Shown piece by piece: positions 1 through 6,103 of a DNA stretch of 34,625 nucleotides. The notes under the pieces are model-generated. The model saw nothing but the letters and a program-made list of their open reading frames with translations. It was not told the DNA's origin and searched no databases. Position numbers and translations under genes: made by a program. The stretch is from positions 1 through 34,625 of the forward strand of contig NZ_JARACO010000029.1 in the NCBI RefSeq assembly GCF_028765575.1. The letters run 5' to 3'. Position 1 is the stretch's first letter. Each line of letters begins with the position of its first letter. This stretch comes from Aliivibrio sp. S3MY1. GTDB taxonomy: Bacteria; Pseudomonadota; Gammaproteobacteria; Enterobacterales; Vibrionaceae.

Positions 1-426
1 AATGCAATAGCAATATATAAATGGAAAACCATCAAATGCTGACATTCTTTTAGTAAAGCTGGATTTATCTAAAATTAAGTAGTTCCCTATTGAGTACATA
101 TTTCTAAATGAGATGAGCTCTTCATTGCTCATATATATTTCGTTAGCAGATGTTGGATAAATACTCATTATATGCATTAAAGATATGTATTTTTCATCAA
201 ACAAGTCAATAAGGTAACCTTGAAAAGGAGATTGGTCTTCAGGTTTTTTAGTATCTGGTACAATTAAAATATGAACTACAGATGTGTGAGCTATATTTAG
301 GATAGGGCTATTTATATTGTCTTGAGTTAGCTCTTTTTGTACACTTTTAGAATCAATATGATTTACATTTACACCTAAAGCCTTCTTTAAGTTTTTCATT
401 TTTATTTCTTTTCCTGTTTTTTCCAT
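1..426 (-). CDS. Unknown protein, N-terminal 142 residues (runs off the window)
   Basis: An ATG at 426 on the minus strand opens a frame with no stop for 142 codons to the window edge, so the 3' end is missing. The start of the protein is lysine-rich (MEKTGKEIKMKNLKKALG), followed by mixed polar and hydrophobic sequence. There is no signal peptide or membrane segment, and I recognise no domain. A second ATG at codon 10 could also be the start. The gene is noticeably more AT-rich than the genes from 770 onward, with many AAA, TTA and ATA codons, which fits accessory or transferred DNA. It is read away from the repeated TTGGGGCAA motifs at 602-652. That it is coding rests only on the uninterrupted frame and plausible codon use. 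Confidence 0.6.
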   Translation of the reverse strand, partial: MEKTGKEIKMKNLKKALGVNVNHIDSKSVQKELTQDNINSPILNIAHTSVVHILIVPDTKKPEDQSPFQGYLIDLFDEKYISLMHIMSIYPTSANEIYMSNEELISFRNMYSIGNYLILDKSSFTKRMSAFDGFPFIYCYCI

Positions 427-601
427 GATTCTTACTCAGTTAAATACTTTCTGTTATGTATCGAAATATCTTATAAATCATTATTACAAAAAATAATATT
501 CATTTAAAAACATATAAAGCCTTACAATCAAATAAACTCGTAAAGAGTATCAAAACAAAAGTCAACAGTATATGAACACAGTTAAACTTCGATATCATTC
601 A

Positions 602-657
602 TTGGGGCAAAATGATATTTGAAAATTCTGTTTTGGGGCAATTTTGGGGCAAAATGA
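602..657. repeat. Three direct copies of TTGGGGCAA
   Basis: TTGGGGCAA occurs at 602-610, 633-641 and 644-652. The first and third copies continue as AAATGA. The G-run stands out in an AT-rich, gene-free stretch (427-769) between the unknown partial gene and the PhnA-like gene. Clustered short direct repeats at a change in base composition can be integrase arm sites or the remains of an attachment site. That reading is inference. Apart from these repeats and the hairpin at 717-744, I see nothing else in 427-769. Confidence 0.5.
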
Positions 658-716
658 AAGGTTAAATAACGCCGTTTTCGACTATTTTCACTTAAAACCA
701 GTGGAATTCAGACATA

Positions 717-744
717 AAAAAAGACGCAATTAAGCGTCTTTTTT
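717..744 (-). terminator. Rho-independent terminator of the PhnA-like gene
   Basis: Stem AAAAAAGACGC (717-727), loop AATTAA, stem GCGTCTTTTTT (734-744). The A and T runs flank a GACGC/GCGTC core, so it can work on either strand. It lies 25 bases past the stop codon of the PhnA-like gene. Confidence 0.8.
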
Positions 745-769
745 AGTCTATCGATTGTGAAGTAACGAA

Positions 770-1336
770 TTACTTTTTACGACAGAACTCAGCGATTACA
801 TACATAGATTGACCGCCGTTTGCTTTACCAGAAACTAAACGAGGATCGTCGCCAAGGCTGATGCCACGGATAACTGTACCTTGTTTAATTACTTGGTTAG
901 TACCTTTAACTGGAAGGTCTTTAGTAACCGTTACGTCGTCGCCTTTTTTAAGTTCAACGCCGTTAATGTCACGTGGTTTTTCACCATCAGAAAGCAGTGC
1001 TTTCTCAGCCCATTCTTTAACGTCTTCTTCAACGTACATCATATCTAGAGCATCTTGAGCCCAAGATTCAGAAGTTAGTTTGCTTAGTAAAACGTAAGAC
1101 ATAACTTGAACCGTTGGAACTTGGCTCCACATAGAGTCATTTAGACAACGCCAGTGATTAACATCCATCGTTGCTGAGTCTTCGATTTGTGTCGAACATG
1201 TATCACAAATCATTACACAGTTATCAACGTTGATGTCTGTCTTTGGTGGAACTGCGAATGGTGCTAGAGAAGATGCAGAACCACATAATTCACATTTAGA
1301 ATCACAGCGAGATAGTAGAGTTGTTTCAGTGCTCAT
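770..1336 (-). CDS. PhnA-domain (YjdM-type) zinc-ribbon protein
   Basis: A 188-residue cytosolic protein of the PhnA/YjdM family. The N-terminal part carries a zinc-ribbon-like set of cysteines (CDSKCELCG near residues 11-19, then CVMICDTC near 41-48). The C-terminal part, from about residue 120, is the PhnA domain: a small beta-barrel with GVELKKGDDVTVTKDLPVKG and GQSMYVIAEFC. Despite the historical name, YjdM proteins are not shown to act in phosphonate breakdown and the molecular role is unclear, so no symbol is given. The family assignment is from recognition of the sequence. The gene stands alone: a terminator follows it, and a TATAAT-like -10 lies on the minus strand about 38 bases before the ATG. 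Confidence 0.9.
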   Translation of the reverse strand: MSTETTLLSRCDSKCELCGSASSLAPFAVPPKTDINVDNCVMICDTCSTQIEDSATMDVNHWRCLNDSMWSQVPTVQVMSYVLLSKLTSESWAQDALDMMYVEEDVKEWAEKALLSDGEKPRDINGVELKKGDDVTVTKDLPVKGTNQVIKQGTVIRGISLGDDPRLVSGKANGGQSMYVIAEFCRKK

Positions 1337-1373
1337 AATAGTGCCTGTTTGTTTAGTAAAACCAATGTCGCTA

Positions 1374-1379
1374 ATTATA
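1374..1379 (-). promoter_or_regulatory. Probable -10 element of the PhnA-like gene
   Basis: The minus strand reads TATAAT, a perfect -10 hexamer, 37 bases upstream of the ATG at 1336. I see no good -35 hexamer at the usual distance, so this is a partial match. Confidence 0.4.
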
Positions 1380-1615
1380 CAACAGAGAAATCAATTGCGG
1401 TGAGAATACTGTAATTTTTCCGATTTCTTTTTGTTTAAGTATCTTATACGTAAACTGAGCTTTTCCACTAGGTGAACCAGATGAGTAAAATCGGTTAAAA
1501 ACAGCCATTAATGGTAAGAGGTATTATTCTCATTTATGCCTAAATGAAAGAAGTTCATGCATAAAAATACACTTGATAATGAATATAGACGAAAAAATGC
1601 ATAAAATGGAATAGT

Positions 1616-2149
1616 TTAGCAACCATCATTAACAATCGAAATCTCTGGCTCTAAATGAACATCAGAACCTATTTTTACATATTGATATATTAATGAACAT
1701 TGATACTTTAATGAATCATTCAAAGAAAAAATGATAACTGAAGGGTACACTAAATCAGGGTACATAATAGAATAATCAGTGATATACCAATCTCCAACTT
1801 TACAGGGTTTTAGTTTTTTACAGTGAGTGATTGAATTATCTGAACCTTGCCCAAGATCAATTATCTTATTTATATTCGCTATTTTTAATACAGGATAACC
1901 TGAAGTTACCTCGACAGTAGTCCCTTGTATATCTATTGAGTGTTCTCCTATATCTTTACCTTGTATAACTGAAAGGGCCTGCACTTGTTTTTCAGCTGCT
2001 TCTAAAGGGCCTTTTAGTCCATTAATCTTGGCTATGCGGGCATCTTCTTGAAATGACAACCATTCAGAGTAAGCGGTAACAGATAATATAGACAAAATAA
2101 CAATAACAATTACAAGTTCAATTAAACTATATCCTGAATTGCCTTTCAT
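1616..2149 (-). CDS. Type IV pilin-like (pseudopilin/MSHA-type) protein
   Basis: A 177-residue prepilin-like protein. The start MKGNSG is a short basic leader ending in glycine. The processed protein would begin YSLIELVIVIVIL, with the glutamate at +5 that type IV pilins need for assembly, inside a hydrophobic N-terminal helix (about residues 7-28). The tail has four cysteines, two close together (CKKLKPC) and two near the C-terminus (YQC and the final residue), which would allow two disulfides. The variable C-terminal domain resembles nothing I can name. No pilus assembly, prepilin peptidase or other pilin genes are nearby, so it must rely on machinery elsewhere. The start is supported by GGAG five bases upstream of the ATG. 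It may be a minor pilin of the MSHA or Tad-unrelated type IVa class, but the exact pilus is not determinable here. Confidence 0.8.
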   Translation of the reverse strand: MKGNSGYSLIELVIVIVILSILSVTAYSEWLSFQEDARIAKINGLKGPLEAAEKQVQALSVIQGKDIGEHSIDIQGTTVEVTSGYPVLKIANINKIIDLGQGSDNSITHCKKLKPCKVGDWYITDYSIMYPDLVYPSVIIFSLNDSLKYQCSLIYQYVKIGSDVHLEPEISIVNDGC

Positions 2150-2390
2150 AATTACTCCAAAATTTATATTTAATTGATTATCCGTTTGAACCGAAGCAAT
2201 AATAAGGAAAAACGTCTAAATCAATGATGCTGGACATTACTATATTTGACAATAAAACACAAGTGCGCATTATATATCTTATGTTAAATGGGCTACAATC
2301 ACACTTGATATCAGCATGTTGTCTCTTCCCTATCATTATTGACTCTTTCTGTAACGGGTAATTTAACCATAATCCTATTTACCATAAAAT

Positions 2391-2440
2391 AGCTAATAAT
2401 CACTAAATAATACTTCGTATCTATCTAATGATTATTAGCT
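2391..2440. repeat. 12-bp inverted repeat with a nested hairpin
   Basis: AGCTAATAATCA (2391-2402) is a perfect inverted match to TGATTATTAGCT (2429-2440). Between them sits a small hairpin, ATAC-TTC-GTAT (2410-2420). It lies 19 bases past the yciH stop and could end that transcript. However, the stem is AT-rich and the following T-run is short, so it is a weak terminator at best. The rest of the 2150-2459 gap holds only the pilin upstream region. Confidence 0.6.
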
Positions 2441-2459
2441 TTCACGAAGCTCTTAATGA

Positions 2460-2771
2460 TTAACCACCAGCAAGTTTTACTGTGTGGCCTTGCTTAGTTA
2501 AAAACTCTTTAATCTTTTCACGATTGTCGCCTTGGATTTCAATATCACCATCTTTAATTGCACCGCCACAGCCACATACTTTTTTAAGTTGCGCAGCTAA
2601 CAGCTTGAGTTGTGCATCTTCCATATCAAGTCCAGTGACAACACAAACGCCTTTGCCTTTACGACCTTTAGTTTCACGTTGAATACGAACAATACCATCA
2701 CCTTTTGGACGCTCTTGCTTTACTTCTTCTTGTTTAATGCGGCCAATATCAGTTGAATATACTAAAGACAT
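2460..2771 (-). CDS. yciH: YciH, SUI1/eIF1-like translation factor
   Basis: A 103-residue protein of the SUI1 family, the bacterial relatives of eukaryotic eIF1. The core from about residue 27 shows the family pattern: VRIQRETKGRKGKGVCVVTGL, then LKKVCGCGGAIKDGDIEIQG, then REKIKEFLTKQGHTVKLAGG at the C-terminus. In E. coli YciH influences the fidelity of start-site selection on the 30S subunit and is not essential. The length is normal for the family (E. coli about 108). The ATG is preceded by a weak GAG. It lies 36 bases downstream of the DUF3319 gene on the same strand, so the two may be co-transcribed. Confidence 0.93.
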   Translation of the reverse strand: MSLVYSTDIGRIKQEEVKQERPKGDGIVRIQRETKGRKGKGVCVVTGLDMEDAQLKLLAAQLKKVCGCGGAIKDGDIEIQGDNREKIKEFLTKQGHTVKLAGG

Positions 2772-2807
2772 AATTATTCTCGTTTTTAAATGATGGTGAA
2801 TTGTAAA

Positions 2808-3158
2808 TTATTTTTCATGTTTATCCAAAAAGGATTTTATAGCAGTCAAAGAACCTTTCGCCAGTTTTCCATGATACAAACAATACCAAGTGTTAACTTC
2901 ACCAGTATCATTTTTAATTTGAAAACCTTTATAATCTTCATACTTAAATTTATCTCGTTTCTCGTTAATCGCGGTTTCACCCATATCACCAAACTCTTTA
3001 GGTTGTATAATTGAGTTGGTATCATTCCACCAATCTATACTTTTTTTAACTGCTCTTAAGTGACCGCGTAACACTTTATTTTTAAGCAATACTTTCCAGT
3101 CATCAGGAACACCTGTTTTATTTTCAATGACAAAACCTTTGTACAATGACTTCTGCAT
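2808..3158 (-). CDS. DUF3319-type protein with a duplicated module
   Basis: A 116-residue soluble protein without signal peptide or membrane segment. It contains two copies of one module: residues 6-42 begin YKGFVIENKTG and end LRAVKKSID, and residues 76-112 begin YKGFQIKNDTG and end LTAIKSFLD. Each copy looks like a short beta-hairpin (with a central W followed by V/C and L) and a basic helix. I associate it with DUF3319, a family found in vibrios with no known function. The linker (about 43-75) is charged. The gene is upstream of yciH on the same strand with a 36-base gap. The molecular role is unknown. Confidence 0.75.
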   Translation of the reverse strand: MQKSLYKGFVIENKTGVPDDWKVLLKNKVLRGHLRAVKKSIDWWNDTNSIIQPKEFGDMGETAINEKRDKFKYEDYKGFQIKNDTGEVNTWYCLYHGKLAKGSLTAIKSFLDKHEK

Positions 3159-3318
3159 ACTAATTACTCTTACATATTATCTATTAATAACAACATAGTT
3201 AGGATCAAATAAATGTTTCTTTTATGCCAGACTTTAAATTCTGATCCGTGATCTTACGTGTAATTTAAATTGTATGTTATAGTCTTCAAATATACAAATT
3301 AAGTTATGGTGCACTAGT

Positions 3319-4233
3319 ATGGATAAGTCTCTTTTTTTAACTCCAGATATCGACATAGATACATTCGCTTCTTGTTTAAAAAAGAAATACTCACATAACA
3401 GCTTAGTTTCATTCAAAAATGATTGGATTAACTTTGTTGTATTTTGTCAATTACATCAAGTGATCGCACTGCCCGCTTCTACCACAGCGATTCGTATCTT
3501 TATCGAGAAACAAGCTAAGAATAAAAAGCTAGCATCAATTAAGCGCTCTCTCATTTCAATTTCGCATATTCATCGCGCTTTTGAATTTAAAGACCCAACC
3601 CGAAGCTCTCACGTTAAGGCTGCTCTTGGTAAAATAAGACTGGATAAAAGAGACGATAGCAAACAAACTGAAGGTATTACCCTTGATATGCTTGCAGATC
3701 TTGAACGACAGCTATCTCATTCTGTGGAACTAAAAGACATTAGAGACTTGGTTATTTGGCATCTAATGTTTGAATTACTCTTAAAGCGTGGGGAACTAAG
3801 AGATTTAACTCTTGATGATGTCTGTTTTGATGAGTTAGGACATTGTTTAATTCAATTACAACAGCGTTTTTACCCTCTATCACAAGAAACAGCGGCGCTG
3901 CTCAATAATTGGCTAAATGCATCGCAACTTAGTGAAGGGTATTTATTTAGAGGACTTGACCGACATCAAAACCTCTCTTCAAGTAACCTAAATGATTCAT
4001 CTATCTACCGTATTTTCCGTCGTGCAAATGAATTACTTAATCTTGATATTCAATTTTCTGGATTATCGGCAAGAGTTGGGGCCACAAAGGAGTTGTCTAA
4101 ATGTGGTTATACTGTGCATGAGATTCAAGAGATGGGACGTTGGGTTAGTCCTGCAATGCCAAATCAATATATCGGTAACCTTGAACGTTCTGAGCGACAA
4201 AAAGAAAAATTTAAAACAAAAAAGCCTGAATAA
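3319..4233 (+). CDS. Divergent tyrosine recombinase (phage integrase family)
   Basis: A 304-residue protein with the two-domain plan of tyrosine recombinases: an N-terminal SAM-like core-binding domain (about 10-110, with KYSHNSLVSFKNDWINFVVFC) and a catalytic domain (about 120-290). The first catalytic arginine is R157 (LLKRGELRDL). Box II reads SGLSARVGA, giving R252 but leucine at 249 where the HxxR motif has histidine. W275 (GRWVS) stands at the His/Trp position and Y284 (NQYIG) is the candidate nucleophile. The length is XerC/D-like. No excisionase, attachment repeat or cargo genes lie beside it, so this is not evidently an active element. No strong Shine-Dalgarno precedes the ATG. It could be an active recombinase with an altered active site or a DNA-binding remnant. 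Confidence 0.85.
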   Translation: MDKSLFLTPDIDIDTFASCLKKKYSHNSLVSFKNDWINFVVFCQLHQVIALPASTTAIRIFIEKQAKNKKLASIKRSLISISHIHRAFEFKDPTRSSHVKAALGKIRLDKRDDSKQTEGITLDMLADLERQLSHSVELKDIRDLVIWHLMFELLLKRGELRDLTLDDVCFDELGHCLIQLQQRFYPLSQETAALLNNWLNASQLSEGYLFRGLDRHQNLSSSNLNDSSIYRIFRRANELLNLDIQFSGLSARVGATKELSKCGYTVHEIQEMGRWVSPAMPNQYIGNLERSERQKEKFKTKKPE

Positions 4234-4250
4234 TATCAGGCTTTTGTTTT
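4220..4250. terminator. Terminator between the recombinase and ddl genes
   Basis: Stem AAAAGCCTGA (4220-4229), loop ATAATA, stem TCAGGCTTTT (4236-4245), then GTTTT. It overlaps the recombinase stop codon. The symmetric A and T runs make it suitable for both converging genes. Confidence 0.8.
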
Positions 4251-4269
4251 AAAACTTACGCAAGCTAAA

Positions 4270-5262
4270 TTACTTTAGTGCGTTCATAATTGCTTTTTGT
4301 AGAAACGTTTTGAAGCAATCACCGTTATGTTCTAATAATTTAGGGAACATCGAGATTGGAGTCATGCCTGGGAAGGTGTTCACTTCATTTAAGAATATCT
4401 CGTTATCTTCAGTTAGGAAGAAATCAATACGAGATAGATCTTTTAGCTTCATCTGTGTAAATACTTTTTGGCTGTATTGATTAATTAACTCAATTTGCTC
4501 AGCCGATAAATTTTCAGCAGTTAATGTTGTCGTTGAATGACTACCACTGCCGTATTTTTCATCATAAGTATAAAAGGCACCATCAGGAGCGGTGACTTCA
4601 CCAGGAGGCGTTGTAAACAGCTTGCCATCAATTTGATAAGCAGCAACTTCAAGCTCTCTTGGCTTTACTGCTTTCTCAACTAATACTTGTTCAGAATAGC
4701 CAAATGCATCATTGATCGCTTGTGATAACTCACCCTCAGACGTTACCTTGTAACAACCAACAGATGAGCCTTGGCAAGCTGCCTTAACGAATAATCCACC
4801 CCATTCTTTAAATGCTGCTAATGCAGAGCTGTGTGTCTCTTCATTATTTTCAGTTAAGAATAAGTATGGCGTATTAGGGATCCCAAGTGCATCATACCAA
4901 AGCTTTGATGTGATCTTATTAAAACTGTTGGTACTTGATTCTGCGTTACAACCAAAGTATGGAATACCAAACATATCAAGCATAGATTGAATGTCTCCCG
5001 TTTCACCAGGATAACCGTGTATACATGGGATCACGTAGTCAACACGACCTGTATCTATACCATCACACAATAAAGATTTGTCTGAACGCAATTCATACTT
5101 AATGCCACTGTCTATGTGATACCAAGCACCCTCTTTAATTTCAAGATGAGTAATTTGAAAGGCATTTAATTCAGAAAGCTGTTGAGAAATATACTTTGAA
5201 GAAACCAGTGAAACTTCGTGTTCAGTACCGCTACCGCCACAAAGTAAAAGGATATGAGTCAT
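4270..5262 (-). CDS. ddl: D-alanine--D-alanine ligase
   Basis: This enzyme joins two D-alanines using ATP to make the dipeptide end of the peptidoglycan precursor, in the cytosol. From the ATG at 5262 it is 330 residues, normal for the family. The N-terminal strand HILLLCGGSGTEHEVSL is the classic Ddl opening. The central ATP-grasp part has FVKAACQGSSVG and KPRELEVA, and the C-terminal metal-binding segment has FLNEVNTFPGMT. A GTG ten codons upstream (5292) keeps the frame open, but family alignment favours the ATG. Vibrios commonly carry such a ddl on chromosome II. Whether another ddl exists in the genome cannot be told from here. The SPOR lipoprotein gene lies just upstream on the same strand (52 bases to the ATG), so a two-gene cell-wall unit is possible. 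Confidence 0.95.
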   Translation of the reverse strand: MTHILLLCGGSGTEHEVSLVSSKYISQQLSELNAFQITHLEIKEGAWYHIDSGIKYELRSDKSLLCDGIDTGRVDYVIPCIHGYPGETGDIQSMLDMFGIPYFGCNAESSTNSFNKITSKLWYDALGIPNTPYLFLTENNEETHSSALAAFKEWGGLFVKAACQGSSVGCYKVTSEGELSQAINDAFGYSEQVLVEKAVKPRELEVAAYQIDGKLFTTPPGEVTAPDGAFYTYDEKYGSGSHSTTTLTAENLSAEQIELINQYSQKVFTQMKLKDLSRIDFFLTEDNEIFLNEVNTFPGMTPISMFPKLLEHNGDCFKTFLQKAIMNALK

Positions 5263-5313
5263 AATAGTCACTATAGAAAAATCGGCATACACTTAATGCA
5301 CACCGATTCAAAA

Positions 5314-5883
5314 TTAATTTAGTTTATGTAATTCAGGGTTATCTGAATTTTTGATGCTGTTAATGCTACGTACAAATGGGCCATACGCTTGAATTTCTGT
5401 TGGCAATCGCTTTATTGCTTCACGAGCTTCTGCAGGTGTTGCAAAATCACCGTATAGAATTGTATACCAAGGCATATTATTAACGGTTTTACGATTCATC
5501 CAAACAGGTTGTTCGCCAGCTAATTTCCCTGCATAAGAACTAAGATCTGTTTTACGGCTAAGCGCTAGGATCTGCAATGTATAACCATAACGGTTGTGCA
5601 TCTCATTTTGCTTCTCTGTTGGAGGCAAAATATTAATCGCTGAGTCGTCAGAAGTCGATACAATCACACTCTCTTCTGATGTTAATTGATCAACTGGTTT
5701 TTCTGCTTCAGTTTGTGGTACTGCAGCAATCTCAGTTTCTTCAAATGTAGCCACTTCTTCTTCAATCGGTTGAGAGACTTGATACACCTCTTCAGAAGAT
5801 TCGGTCGTAATGTTTGTGGTATACGAACTACTTGTACACCCTGCAAGTAGAACGGTTAACGTAATAGGAATGATTTTTTTCAT
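5314..5883 (-). CDS. SPOR-domain lipoprotein
   Basis: A 189-residue predicted lipoprotein. The signal sequence ends in LLAGC, with C16 as the lipidated residue. Ser-Ser after the cysteine, with no Asp at +2, predicts outer-membrane sorting. Residues 20-90 form an acidic, Glu/Thr/Ser-rich linker. The C-terminal domain (about 100-185) has the SPOR pattern: YGYTLQILALSRKTDLSSYAGKL, PWYTILYGDFATPAEAREAI and YGPFVRSI. SPOR domains bind glycan strands lacking stem peptides, mostly at the division septum. It sits upstream of ddl in the same direction, which fits a cell-wall role. The exact protein (DamX, RlpA or other) is not assignable; the architecture resembles the C-terminal part of DamX but with a lipid anchor. 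Confidence 0.88.
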   Translation of the reverse strand: MKKIIPITLTVLLAGCTSSSYTTNITTESSEEVYQVSQPIEEEVATFEETEIAAVPQTEAEKPVDQLTSEESVIVSTSDDSAINILPPTEKQNEMHNRYGYTLQILALSRKTDLSSYAGKLAGEQPVWMNRKTVNNMPWYTILYGDFATPAEAREAIKRLPTEIQAYGPFVRSINSIKNSDNPELHKLN

Positions 5884-6103
5884 TTTAATTCACAATATAG
5901 TCATGCTGATGTCCTAATTTTGCACCTGATATAACAGACAATCAAGTGTTTAGCCTTGTAACTGTTCAATTACTCTTAAAATTGTGCTCCATATTTAATA
6001 AATGCCGCGTTTTTGTGCGCTGGCTTTCGTTTATATTCATTTCCAAAGCCAAAATAGTTAATCTCAGCTATCTTATTCTTATATAAGGATTAAGGGAGCT
6101 GTA

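Noticed and set aside
1550-1612. Two ATGCATAAAA copies near 1557 and 1599
   Set aside because: Short, AT-rich and unpaired with any structure; likely chance.
2224-2361. 46-codon plus-strand frame in the pilin upstream region
   Set aside because: No ribosome site, hydrophobic and odd composition, and it covers the likely pilin promoter; probably chance.
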